Part shown: in pieces, positions 24,101 to 35,524 of the stretch | How positions within the stretch are numbered: position 1 is the first letter of the stretch | Layout: the number at the start of each line of letters is the position of its first letter | Origin: Eudorina sp. 2006-703-Eu-15 | Taxonomy: Eukaryota > Chlorophyta > Chlorophyceae > Chlamydomonadales > Volvocaceae | NCBI GenBank assembly: GCA_003117195.1 | Contig: BDSI01000138.1 | Coordinates: 186,001 to 250,000, forward strand | Reading direction: 5' to 3' | Length of the DNA stretch: 64,000 nucleotides | The notes under the pieces: generated by a model | Database searches by the model: none | Told to the model about the DNA's origin: nothing | What the model saw: the letters and a program-made list of their open reading frames with translations, nothing else | Position numbers and translations under genes: made by a program

Positions 24101-27100
24101 ACGCCGACATCGACGAGACACTCTACTGCGGCTTCCAGCAGGTGAGAGCCGCCTGAGAGGGACTGGCCGGGGAGGGACTGACGGCTGCAGGGAGGGTAGG
24201 GGGGAGCAACAAGAGGAGGGACTGTCGGCGCCGGGGCCGACGGCAGTCCACACGGCTGGCGATGCGGCCGTCGCAGGTCGGGATTTTAAATGGACGGACG
24301 GCGGCCGCCGCGCATCTGCCTGGCTGAGACAAAGGTGTCGACGTTCTGTCTGAATGCATGCGCTCAGCATGTCGTCTTACGTAACTACTGCTGCCCTGTC
24401 GGCCTCAGCTATGTCACAAACTCGGAATCTCGACTGGGTGCACGCGTCAACAACACGTGCCAAACAACACGTGCGAAACAACACGCGCCAACAACACGTG
24501 CGAAACAACGTGCGCCGACACCCGCAGGCCCGCTGCAACGGCACATCGACGTTCAACGAGTACCCCACGGCCTACGAGTACGTCAATGCCAGCAGGGACT
24601 CCCTCGTGTTGAACCTGTACTACAACGGCACTGACAACCGGCCGGATGACGGCAGCGGCCGCGAGTTCTACCAGCGGTGGAACATGGGCTTCTCTGCCGC
24701 GGTGACGTCCTGGTGAGGCCGAGGCCCAGGGCGGGAGGGAGGGTCGGGGCGGTGACCTGCACGTAAGAGGGCGGGTGGCGTCGTCGGCCAACCGGACACC
24801 AGCTGCACAAACGATGATCTTCCGCGATTTCGCTGTCTGCGTTGACAGAATGAGGGTTGGGAGGGCGGGAGGGAGGGAGCTGGACGCAGCCTGGGGGCGG
24901 GCTCCGCCGACCGACCCTCTCCTGGCAGCTGCAAGACCCGCCTGCTGCAGTGCATGCGTGTGGCACATGGCGGTTACAGCCGGTGTCGGCTTCACACCGG
25001 CTGTAACCGTCCCCCCTTGCTGCTGTGAGACTACTCCCCCGTTGGTAACGGAGGGAGGGCTGCCTGGGCCCCCTGCAGGCTGAACGCGACGTTGGGCGGC
25101 AACACGGTCGCGGCGAATGCGGCACGGCTGCTCGGCCTCATGGCAATGCCCAAGGCTGCCTCCAGGCTCAAGCTGGACCTGTCCACGCTGCTGGGTCCGC
25201 TGTTCTACACGTGAGGACGTGTGTGTGCTATGTGTGTGTGTGTGTGTTGTTTAGGCAGGCAGAGCAGGAGATTGTGTGGGTGTGTGTAAAAGAGAACTGA
25301 GCCGCGAGAAGTGAAGTCCAGCGCAGTAGCCGATGTTGGCGACGGAAACAGAGCATACCCAGAACCCGCCCGCGTGTGTGTGTGTGTGTGTGTAAAAGAT
25401 AAATGTGTGAATCGTTACATATCTGCCGGGCTGACGCTGGCCGGGGGCGCTAACCCGCCCCATACGGGAGACCGCCGAAGCACTTTCCCCCGGATACGGG
25501 GGAAAGGGGCGTAAGGGGCCTCTGTCCCCTCGCTCTCAACCAAGGGCGCGTGCCCGATCCCCGAGGATCGGTGACCGCTGTGCCCCCTCAAGGGAGTGGG
25601 CGAAGGCCCATCCCGGGCGGTCTGTGTGTGTGTGAGTGTAAAAGAGAGCTGAGCCGCGTGTGTGTATGTGTGTTTGCGTGGGTTTAATGACAAACCCGCC
25701 CAGAACCGCGCAGGCCCATGTACTCACCAAAGGACCGTGCGTGTTTTTTGTGAATGCGCGTGTGCGTTACGGCGAGGAACCCGGCCTTGTGCTCGCAGCC
25801 AGCTGGCAAGGTGCCGCGCTTGTCACGTCCCCTCCCTTGGCTTGCCTCTCGCGTGCTGGGCTGCGCGCAGATGGGTGGTGCAGATGCTCCTGCCCACCTT
25901 CCTGCAGCTGCTGGTGTACGAGAAGGAGAAGCGGCTTCGCATGATGATGAAGATGCACGGCCTGGGTGACGGCGCGTACTGGCTCGTCACGTACCTTTGG
26001 TACCTCATGCTGTACGTCATCTACATGGCCATCTTCATCATTTTCGGCGCGGCGGTCGGGCTGGAGATCTTCCGGCGCACCAGCATGGGTAAGAGGCGAC
26101 GTAACACTCTGGGTCACGCACGGTCGGTGAGACGTGGACAGCCGCAGGTTGCGGGTTGCATGGCGCATTATCGTAATCCCGTGTGTTGCGTGAGAGAGCG
26201 AGCAGGTGTGCCGAGCCCGGGGCCTGCGGGCAGCGTTGCGCATGGTTGGTGATGCGACCGGGGAAGGGATCTCGGCCACAGCGCGCGGATGGGAGGCTCG
26301 CCCACCCACCACCACCACCACCCCCTGGGGTAGGCGGCAGGCGGAAACACGCCACGCGTCGCACCGGGTCCCCCCTTCCCGGCGCCGCTCTCCTCAACCC
26401 CTCCCCTCCCTCTTCACGCCACCCCCCAGGGATGCAGATCATCTTCTACTTCCTCTTCGGCAACAACATGATCGCCATGTCGTTCATGTTGTCGTCGCTG
26501 TTCACCTCCGCCCGCACCTCGATCGCGGTGGCCTTCATCTACATCTTTGCCACGGGGCTGCTGGGCCAGCTCCTCCTCAGGGTGGGTGGGTGGGTGGGTG
26601 GCTGGCTGGGTGTGCTTATAACCTAAACTCTTAAAGAGCCAGACGCACCCACCTAGCCCGGGGGCGGGTGGGGAGTCGGGGAGGCCACCTCGCCGCGCAC
26701 AGCCCCGGTGCTGACCCTGCGGTCCGCACCTGGGCCGGGTCCCGGGTGCATCCATCTCCGGGGTCCAGCGCAGGCCGGGTGGCAGGTGCACCGCGGCGTC
26801 GGGTCGCGGCGGTCCTCGCGGTGTCAGCTGTCCACCGCCCCCCGGGGTTGTGGACGTCCTGTTGGACGTCGAGTGTCGATAGGGAAGCCACCGGGAAGCA
26901 CCCGGGGAAAGTGACCCGACCCGCCGCCCCTCCTGCGCTCGGCTCTTTCCCCCCTCCCTCCCCTGCACGTGTCACCCAACCCCCCTTGGCTGTCTTTGAA
27001 CAACCCCAGTTGGCTGTTTTCATTTTTACATCTCCCCCCCCGGATCCGTCCCGTGCAGATCTTCATGGAGCAAAACCGCAGCTGGGTCTTCTTCGCCCAG

Positions 27101-30100
27101 TGGATTCCAGCTTTTTCTCTGTACAGGTAAGCAGCTCCCGACCAGTTGAAGGAACCGACGGGGGCCGGTGCCGCATCCGGGCGCTTGTGGGTCATACCCC
27201 CGCGGGCTGCCGGAGTTGATCAGAGTCGTAGCCCTTGCCGCTTGATGTGTCGTCGTCGGCGGCGGAGTTCCCACCGTGTGCCGCCCTGCCCTCACACTGA
27301 GTGCCGCCCTGCACTCCGCGTTGCTGTGCGTTCCTTGGTGCGGTCCTTGGTTCGGTGCGGTGCAGGGGCCTGTGGGAGATGTCCCAGTACGCGGTGGTGG
27401 GGGTGTACCGGGGCACCCCCGGGCTCAACTTCACCAACTGGACGGAACCGGGCTGCGGCATGCGCGCCACGTGGGGCATCTTCGTGGTGGAGTGGGTCAT
27501 CTTCATGGTGCTCGGCTGGTACCTGGAGCAGGTGGGCGCGGGGGCGGCGCCGGGTGCAGCCCCTCTTGCCCCTCCCCTCCCCCTATTCCTATACTCCCCT
27601 CCCCCTCCCGGGGGTCAACGATAGGGCCCTGTGTTTAGAGTAGGAGACCCGCCCGGCCTAAACCGAGTTGTAAAACAGGGCCACCTGTGTGGGTTAAAGA
27701 GAACTGAGCCACCTGTGAGTGTGTGTGTGGTGGGCGGGGCGGTGCAAAGCGGTCGCGTGTGTGAACAGGAGACCGGACCACTGGATGGCGCCCATCTGTA
27801 CATGAGGCTATGAGGAAGGGAGGGAGTGGAGAGTGGAGGGCGGGAGGCTGCACCAACGTACGGCATGCGTGGGGGGGTAACGGATGTGTGGGCACCGGCA
27901 CGGATTGCTTTCAGGGAATGTGGACCTGACCTGACGCGACCCGACCTGACCCGATGTGTGTGGTGTTGTGTTTGTGCTGCTGCTGCTGCTGACGGTGCTG
28001 CTGCCACTGCTGCGGGCGTGCAGGTCGTCTCGAACGGCACGGGCATTCGCCGCCACCCGCTGTACTTCCTCAGCTGCTGCATGCCCAAGAAGAAGAACGC
28101 GGGCTCCCTGGTGGCGCGTGCCTCGCTGGAGATGGCGAACCCGCCCGGCGGCAGCGCCGCCGCCGCAGGCCCCGGCGGCAGCGTCCCCCTCTCCAAGGAC
28201 GGCTCCATGAAGCTGCAGCCCGGCGAGCGGGAGGACGTGCGGGCGGAGCGGCTGAGGGTGGAGGCCATGACGGACAGCGAGCAGGTGCCGCCCATTATGG
28301 TGCGGGACCTGAGGAAGGTGTTCCCCGCCCAGGATGGCGGGAAGCCCAAGGTGCGTGGGTGGATGGGTGCGAGGGTGGGTGGGTGCGCGGGGATTTTAAG
28401 TGGATCGGATCGGGAGTAGTGGAACCCCTGATGGTGATGGTGGTGGTGGTGGGTGTTCCTGTGATCTGACACTGCTCCGTTGTTCTGACACTGTTCCTTG
28501 GATCTAACACTGGATCGAGACTTTGGGAGGATCGGCGGGGGGGGGGGTTCAGAACGGCGGTGGGAACCGCGGCGGGAGCAAAAAAAGCAGGCAGGGAGGC
28601 ATAAGGTCAGGGCGTCCGCCTGGTGTCGCCATTTGTGGCCCCGGGTTCCGGCTCTTCAGTTCCGGCTCTTCAGTTCCGGCCCTTCAGTTCCGGCTCTTCA
28701 GTTCCGGCTCTTCAGTTCCGGCTCTTCAGTTCCGGCCCTTCAGTTCCGGCCCTTCAGTTCCGGCCCTTCAGTTCCGGCCCTTCAGTTCCGGCCCTTCAGT
28801 TCCGGCCCTTCAGTTCCGGCCCTTCAGTTCCGGCCCTTCAGTTCCGGCCCTTCAGTTCCGGCCCTTCAGTTCCGGCCCTTCAGTTCCGGCCCTTCAGTTC
28901 CGGCCCTTCAGTTCCGGCTCTTCAGTTCCGGCCGGCCCTTCAGTTCCGGCTCTTCAGTTCCGGCCCTTCAGTTCCGGCCCTTCAGTTCCGGCTCTTCAGT
29001 TCCGGCCCTTCAGTTCCGGCTCTTCAGTTCCGGCCCTTCAGTTCCGGCCCTTCAGTTCCGGCTCTTCAGTTCCGGCCCTTCAGTTCCGGCCCTTCAGTTC
29101 CGGCCCTTCAGTTCCGGCCCTTCAGTTCCGGCCCTTCAGTTCCGGCCCTTCAGTTCCGGCCCTTCAGTTCCGGCCCTTCAGTTCCGGCCCTTCAGTTCCG
29201 GCCCTTCAGTTCCGGCCCTTCAGTTCCGGCCCTTCAGTTCCGGCCCTTCAGTTCCGGCCCTTCAGTTCCGGCTCTTCAGTTCCGGCCCTTCAGTTCCGGC
29301 CCTTCAGTTCCGGCCCTTCAGTTCCGGCCCTTCAGTTCCGGCCCTTCAGTTCCGGCCCTTCAGTTCCGGCCCTTCAGTTCCGGCCCTTCAGTTCCGGCCC
29401 TTCAGTTCCGGCCCTTCAGTTCCGGCCCTTCAGTTCCGGCCCTTCAGTTCCGGCCCTTCAGTTCCGGCTCTTCAGTTCCGGCCCTTCAGTTCCGGCCCTT
29501 CAGTTCCGGCTCTTCAGTTCCGGCCCTTCAGTTCCGGCCCTTCAGTTCCGGCTCTTCATCCCCTCCACACACCCCTCCCCCCTCGCCCCCCCGTGCGGTT
29601 TAGGTGGCCGTCCGCACGCTGACTCTGGCCATCGAACGGGGCGAGTGCTTCGGGCTGCTGGGGCCCAACGGAGCAGGTGAGAGGGGTTGATCACGGCCGG
29701 ATCGGTGGCTGAACCAGGACCAGGACTACTCAAATGCATGCGGATGTACGATCACCCGGCCGTGTGGACCGACCCACCCACCCACCCACGCACCCACCGA
29801 CTGACCGACCATGTGTATGGGCTGTTGGGCTCCAGGGTGGGGTGGGGGATTGGGGTGGGGTGGGGTGTGTGTGGGGGGGGGGGTCGCGCCCCTGTGACCG
29901 GCTGGCCACCGGATGACACCCACCCGACCCCACCCCAACACGGAGAGACACCGCCCCCTGCACCCGCCGCGGTTCGCCAGCGCGCCGCCGGTGGTGGTCT
30001 GCGGCTGAGTCACCGACGGCGCCCCACAGAGGCACGGCGCCATCGGTGATGCAGCGGCTCTGTGGTCACATGCCAGCGAGAAACCCACCCGCGTGTGTGT

Positions 30101-32259
30101 CACCCCGTCCTCATCCTCATCCTGCCCGTCCTCCTCCCCCTCCTCCCCCTCCTCCCCCCCTCATCCCCCTCGTCCTCCTCCCCTCCCCTCCCCAGGCAAG
30201 TCGACCTCCATCAACATGCTCACGGGCTTCCTGGAGCCCACCAGCGGCACCGCGTACATCGAGGGGATGGACATCACCACCGAGGTACGGCAGGGGAAGT
30301 CCACCCGCGCGAGGGCGGCAGTCAGTAAGCGGGCTGGAACCCGCAGCCCCGCGACTCGGGAGGCAGCGCACAGACCGATGGGGGTCTCGGGCGGGGGCCG
30401 TTGACAGGGCAGCCTCTCTGTCCGGCGCGGTCCGCGCAGAAGGTCTTCCGCCAGCTTCCGTTCTCGGTTATGTTCTGCCCGTAACCCTGGGTACCCCTCC
30501 GCGCCGCCTCCGTGCTGCGTTCTTTGATGCTTCGGCATGAGCTGGGCTGCTCCTCCACGTCATCACCACCATCACCATGCCCGGATACCCCTCCCCGTCC
30601 TCGCTCCCCTCGCCCCCCGCCCGCCGTCCGCGCCTCCTCGCCGCCCCCTGCAGATGTCCAAGATCTACCGGCAGATGGGCGTCTGCCCCCAACACGACCT
30701 GCTGTGGGAGCAGCTCACCGGCGAGGAGCACCTCTACTTCTACGGCCGCCTCAAGGGGCTCAAGGGTGGGTAAGGGTGGGTGGCGTCAAAAGGGCTGGGA
30801 TGGAGGGACCCACGTCCTGTCCCGTCTTTCGGTGCCATGGACCTGGAAGGCTCTCTGGGCTGCTAGGTACGGGGGTTGTGGAACCTCCCCGGATCAGCAG
30901 CGGTGGCGGCGGTGCGGGCGCGTCCACCTAGCTCGGGGGAAACCCTGGATCGGAGATACCCTGGAGCTCCACCCGGGCCCACCCTGGAGCTCCACCCGGG
31001 CCCACCCTGGAGCTCCACCCGGGCCCACCCTGGAGCTCCACCCGGGCCCACCCTGGAGCTCCACCCGGGCCCACCCTGGAGCTCCACCCGGGCCCACCCT
31101 GGAGCTCCACCCGGGCCCACCCTGGAGCTCCACCCGGGCCCACCCTGGAGCTCCACCCGGGCCCACCCTGGAGCTCCACCCGGGCCCACCCTGGAGCTCC
31201 ACCCGGGCCCACGTGCAGTGAATTGGGAGGGGGCGATCCACTCGCCAGCGTACCTGCCCACCCTGCTGGCGACCCGCTTGACGGCCTGCCTACCCACCTG
31301 TCCTACCTGACCTAGAGTGCGCCCAACCTGACATGACCCGACACGACCCGACACGACACGACACGACACGAACGCCGCTGCGCAGGCTCGGATCTTGACG
31401 AGTGTGTGACGAAGGCGCTCAAGGGTGTGAACCTGTTGAATGGCGGCGTGGGGCGGAAGCTGTCGGGCAAGTACAGCGGCGGCATGAAGCGGCGGCTGAG
31501 TGTGGCCATCAGCTTCATCGGCGACCCGCAAGTGGTCTACCTGGTGAGGGGCCGGGGAGCAGGGGGCCGGGCGGGAGCCGGGGGACGGTTGGTGGTCTGG
31601 GGGCGGGCGGGCGGGAGGAAAGGGGGGGGCCGGAAGGAGGGGCGGGGGACATTCGCGGGGCGAGCCGGGGCTGGGCGGAACGCCCAGGGCCCTGCCAACT
31701 AGCGAACGCAATCAGGACCCTCCCCTCAACATCCGTTTGACCCATTACTGCGTCACCCAAAACGCGCCGCCCCCAGGACGAGCCCTCCACCGGCCTCGAC
31801 CCGGCTTCCCGCCGCGCGCTGTGGGACGTCGTGCGGAGCAACAAGGACGGCCGCGCCGTCATCCTGACCACCCACTCCATGGAGGAGGCGGAGATCCTGT
31901 GCGACCGCCTGGGCATCTTCGTGGACGGCCAGCTGGTGTGTGTGGGCGCGCCGCGCGAGATCACGGCCCGGTACGCTGGCTACCTGGTGTTCACCCTCAC
32001 CGTGGGACCCGGACACGAGAACGCCGCCAAGGCCTTCGTGCAGCACATCAGCCCCAACTCGCGGCTGACGTACGAGCTGGGCAGCACGTTCAAATACGAG
32101 CTGCCGACGGCCGACGTCAGCCTGGCGGGCGTGTTTGCCGCCATGGCCACCGCCAAGACCAAGATGCAGGTGCTGGACTGGGGCGTCGCCAACGCCACAC
32201 TGGAGGAGGTGTTCATCAAGTTCGCCAGGGAGATCGGCGCCGAGACGCGCGACCAGTAA
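21172..32259 (+). CDS. ABC transporter A family, half-size (plant ABCA2-like), multi-exon
   Basis: This is a membrane transporter with one transmembrane domain followed by one nucleotide-binding domain, the half-size ABCA layout of plants and algae, a family tied to lipid movement. Exons after the uncertain first one are 21362-21538, 21830-22009, 22525-22882, 23468-23640, 23998-24141, 24528-24712, 25079-25210, 25871-26088, 26430-26581, 27059-27126, 27366-27531, 28024-28350, 29604-29676, 30196-30284, 30654-30765, 31386-31543 and 31777-32259. All phases agree, giving at least 1,114 residues. Landmarks: FGTQANALLRKSAVYQKRN at the start, CGVQYSTPIQAEWC, then LVYEKEKRLRMMMKMHGLGD before the helices, Walker A GPNGAGKST split by the intron 29677-30195, Q-loop VCPQHDLLWEQLTG, signature YSGGMKRRLSVA, Walker B VVYLDEPSTGLDPASR split by 31544-31776, and H-loop THSMEEAE. 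Catalytic residues are present. The N-terminal exon is unresolved: ATG at 21172, 21194 or 21231 are candidates. Substrate unknown. Confidence 0.9.
25281..25670 (+). repeat. Two copies of the GT-flanked dispersed repeat in an ABCA intron
   Basis: GTGTGTGTAAAAGAGAACTG at 25281 and GTGTAAAAGAGAGCTGAGCC at 25636 both continue into GAGCCGCG and are bounded by GT runs. They sit in the intron 25211-25870. A related sequence with GAGCCACC occurs at 27695-27711 in another ABCA intron. Confidence 0.5.
28646..29558 (+). repeat. 14-bp minisatellite, about 65 copies, in an ABCA intron
   Basis: A nearly perfect array of TTCAGTTCCGGCCC (C/T at one position, alternating between GGCCC and GGCTC forms) fills 913 of the 1,253 bases of intron 28351-29603, ending about 45 bases before the Walker A exon. 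One unit has a 4-base duplication near 28930. The period of 14 keeps all three plus-strand frames open (374, 385 and 326 codons), but this is an effect of the repeat. The flanking exons join in phase without it. Confidence 0.97.
30959..31212 (+). repeat. 23-bp minisatellite, 11 copies, in an ABCA intron
   Basis: Eleven essentially identical 23-bp units, each containing CTGGAGCTCCACCCGGGCCC, in intron 30766-31385. GGAGCTCC and CCCGGG inside each unit are palindromic, so a transcript could pair between units. Open frames on both strands across it are artefacts. Confidence 0.96.
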
Positions 32260-35100
32260 TCTGCCGTATTCTTGTCGTACTCTCGTCGTACCAATGACTC
32301 GCTTCACCTTACCCTGGAGGCGTGTCGTGCAGATCGCGGGCAGTCCGGGTCGGTTGCGGCGCGGCGGCGAGGAGTCTACAGGGCCGACCATCCGTGCGAC
32401 GTGGGCGATCCGCGCGCCTAGTCGTGCTGTCTCTGGGGCCGTCCACCGTCCACTGTCTGGTGACCAGAGTCTCCGGGTGATGCCCCCCCCCGGCAAACTG
32501 GAACCCTGCAGAATACCCCATGCCCGATCGGTGAGGCCGCCGACATGCCAGCCTGCAGGCTGAGCACCGTCGGAAGTTTTTAAGAGGGAAAGGTCCTGAC
32601 GCATATCTGTGCGCGTCGTCGTCCAGGACAACAATTTTTACGCCGCATGGCACGGGGTATCGCAGCGAGCGTGGAGGTGCCAGCGCGCCGCCTGCCAGGC
32701 ACCTGTTCGACCCCGTCGTGACCCTCACTTCGTGACCTAGATCAATCGGATCTCTGATGACCTGTACGGCTGTACTGCTTTATCGCTGAGTGGGGCCACG
32801 CAGGCACCCCCCGGTGACTGTCGGGCCTCCTGCACAGCAAGTGGCACTCCTATCGGAATACGGTACACGGCTCGCAGTGAGCTAAGTGGGGCCTCGGTTG
32901 GTTTCGCGACAGGTTCCAGCTACCTCAACATAAAGCTGACGCGCGTTTAAGCACGACGGGGGGCCCCTGGGCGGGCGGTACGTCCCCAACTTGGTTCATC
33001 ATGGTACGGCTGTTTTTCCCTGCCGGGTCACTTGTGGTGGCATGCTGCCGGCAGCGCATGTGGCGGCATTACCCGCACGCGTTTCCACTTATTCATTGGC
33101 ATCACTCGGGGGCGCATCACTCAGGGGCGCATGGACGGCGGCGGCCTGCGGGCCGTGACGTGACGTGACACGGAGCGGGCGGTGCGGATGCCGTTCTGCG
33201 GGCATGTGCATGCGCGCGCGCGCTTGCGGCCGGCCGCGCCGCTGTGGGGGTATGCGCAGCGCCCTAGCCCCACCCCCCACGTGGGGGCCTGCGTTCTGCA
33301 GGCGCGACTACGTGACCACACTGCGGTGCGGCGCGTCTGCGGGCGCAGTCCTCCCCTCCAGTGGGGTCGCTTGTGCGGCCTCTGGGGGGACATGGGGACC
33401 CCTAGGGGTTGGGCCGCACGGCGGGGGCCGGGCCAGGGCGGGGCGTGATGGGTGGGTACCATCTACCATGTTGTATGCTTGCATGAAGGAGGGAGCTCAT
33501 TCGGGGATATTTTCATCTGGGTCTGCATGGTGCATGAGGAGCTAGGTGCACGTGCCGCCACGTCAGCACTGCCATGCGCTCTTCCTGGAGTCTGAGGTGC
33601 GGTAGGCACCTGGAGCGTTGCCAGGCTGCAACGGTGGTCTCGTCTTTCTGTCTGTGGTTGTCTGTGTGTCTGTCTGTCTGTCTGTGGTTGTCTGTGTCTA
33701 TCTGTCTGTGTGTCTGTCTGTGTGTCTGTCTGTGCGGCTGTCTGTCTGTGTGGCTGTCTGTCAGGTGATCTCTGATGTTTCAAACAAAGCGGCATACGTG
33801 AAGCTCTTCTGACAGAAGTCATCAATGCATCACTCGTGCCGCATATCTCGCTCGCGAGCCGCACCCCGGTGCACTACTTACTGGCCGGATCTGCAAGTCT
33901 GCTTGCATCGTCTATTCATGCTGCTCGGTCGGTCTGTTGATTGATTGGCTGCGCGTTCCTCTACAGAGAGGTCGTTACCGACAGCCCCTTGGCGGCCTTC
34001 GCTGGCTGCTTTGGGGGTTGAGAAGGGAAGATGCGTTGCTGCGGCGTTGGGCCCGGTCTTCAGGCCGGGAAGAAGAGGGTCCGGAGCCCTCTCTTGCTCG
34101 GCCCCTACACGAGAGTAGTAGTAGCAGCAGCAGCCGCAGGAGGCAGCACGTCCCAAGTCTGCGGTGACTTTGCAGGCCGAGCGGTGTCACGGTTGAGCGG
34201 GTGGGTGCATGGCGGTGGTGATGATGGCTGTTGGGTGGAGGGGGCATGCGACGATTTTGACAGCGCGATGGTTGGGAAAAGGCCCTGTAGGCGGCCGCGG
34301 AAGGTCCGTGTCGCCGCATTGAGAGATCGAGAGAGAGTGAGGAGGGAGGAAGTCGTCCGCAGATACGCTGCGTGATGCGAGTACAGAAGTTGTTGCGGAG
34401 AGGTGGGGCGGACGGTCGGTGATGCGATTTGCTTTCAAAAGCTTAACTCGACGTTGGCCTGCTGCCTGCAGTCTGGCAGCGCCTGCCTCGCAATGACGCG
34501 GTGGTTGAGGGCTGTGGAGGGCACCTGAGGCTCCGGTGTCAGTTACCAGGTTCGAAAGTATGGGCTCGGTTGCTGCATATCGAAAGACATCGTACTGAAT
34601 GTAATTGGTAGCTTAACGTGGTCGTACAACCTCACCACGCAATTCTTTTGCTGGAGTTCCCGCAACCGGAACCTGATCTCGTCGCACCCCTCGGGATCAG
34701 AAGAGGAAAACAGCATTCCCAGGAACAGATCTCCTTGAGATGGGGTAGCGGTGAAGACTCGGGTTTCGCATCACCAGGGGGCGGGCCCGGGACTCCGGGT
34801 CCTCCGCGTCTGCGGCCTACCCGAAGTCGGTCCCTGATTCCGCCCAACACCTCGTGTGCGGCACCTTGGTTATCACGACGTCCCGGCTGCGCCCTCTCCC
34901 CCGCAATGTCCCTCCCCCTGCCCCTCGTGGTCGAGCCATCCGGCGGTTCGCAGCCAATACCGTAACGGAACCGCGCTGCCAGCAGCGTGGGGTCGGGACC
35001 GCAGGTCACAGGTAGACAGCAAGCATCATCTCAACTTCGCGAATGGGCTGCTGAGATCTGACCGCCGGCGGCTCTTCAGACAGCGCCGCCACCGCGCTGT
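32260..35100. other. Spacer after ABCA, no gene recognised; left edge of the tandem array
   Basis: The first few hundred bases are the ABCA 3' UTR. No domain or phase-consistent exons appear on either strand. From about 34850 short matches to the spacer that precedes gene G in copies B and C begin (ATGTCCCTCCCC at 34904, GTCATCCAGACGAG at 35115), so this is the worn left boundary of the tandem array. Confidence 0.45.
33636..33765 (+). repeat. (TGTC)n-rich microsatellite
   Basis: Imperfect TCTG/TGTC units interrupted by TGGT and TGCGGC blocks. Long Val/Cys/Leu/Ser frames over it are repeat artefacts. Confidence 0.85.
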
Positions 35101-35524
35101 CAACACAGCGCCGGTCATCCAGACGAGCCGGGCTCTCAATCCCATACATGTCCGAATTGGGGTGCCGGGAGGTGCGCAGCCGGGGGACAGCTCAACACTC
35201 CCGCACCCACTTGGCCCCTCTCATCCGAGCCGCTCTGGCCCCACGCGTGTGGCTCCGCACCACTCCTCACGGCGCCCAGGTCCCCAGCGCTGCCTTGCCT
35301 CGCCCAGGAGCCCTGGGCCCTGCCTCCCGGCCCCACCACCCGGACCGCGGCAAACTGGCAAAGACCCGCTTCAACGTGCACCTTAACCCCCCTCCCACCG
35401 CGTCGTCTACCAATTTCCTGCACCCCTCCTACAGCCCTGCGCAGCCCCCAGCCGACCCACGGATCACGCACTAGGCGACCAGGGCCACCCGCTCCCCTCT
35501 GCCCGCTCCCCTTTCCTGTGCTAA

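Noticed and set aside
28498..29680. Three long plus-strand frames (326-385 codons) rich in Phe-Ser-Ser-Gly and Pro-Ala-Leu-Gln
   Set aside because: They are the three phases of the 14-bp intronic minisatellite; flanking ABCA exons splice in phase without them.
30894..31241. Regular 23-bp repeats considered as a CRISPR-like array
   Set aside because: No unique spacers between units; a eukaryotic intronic tandem repeat.
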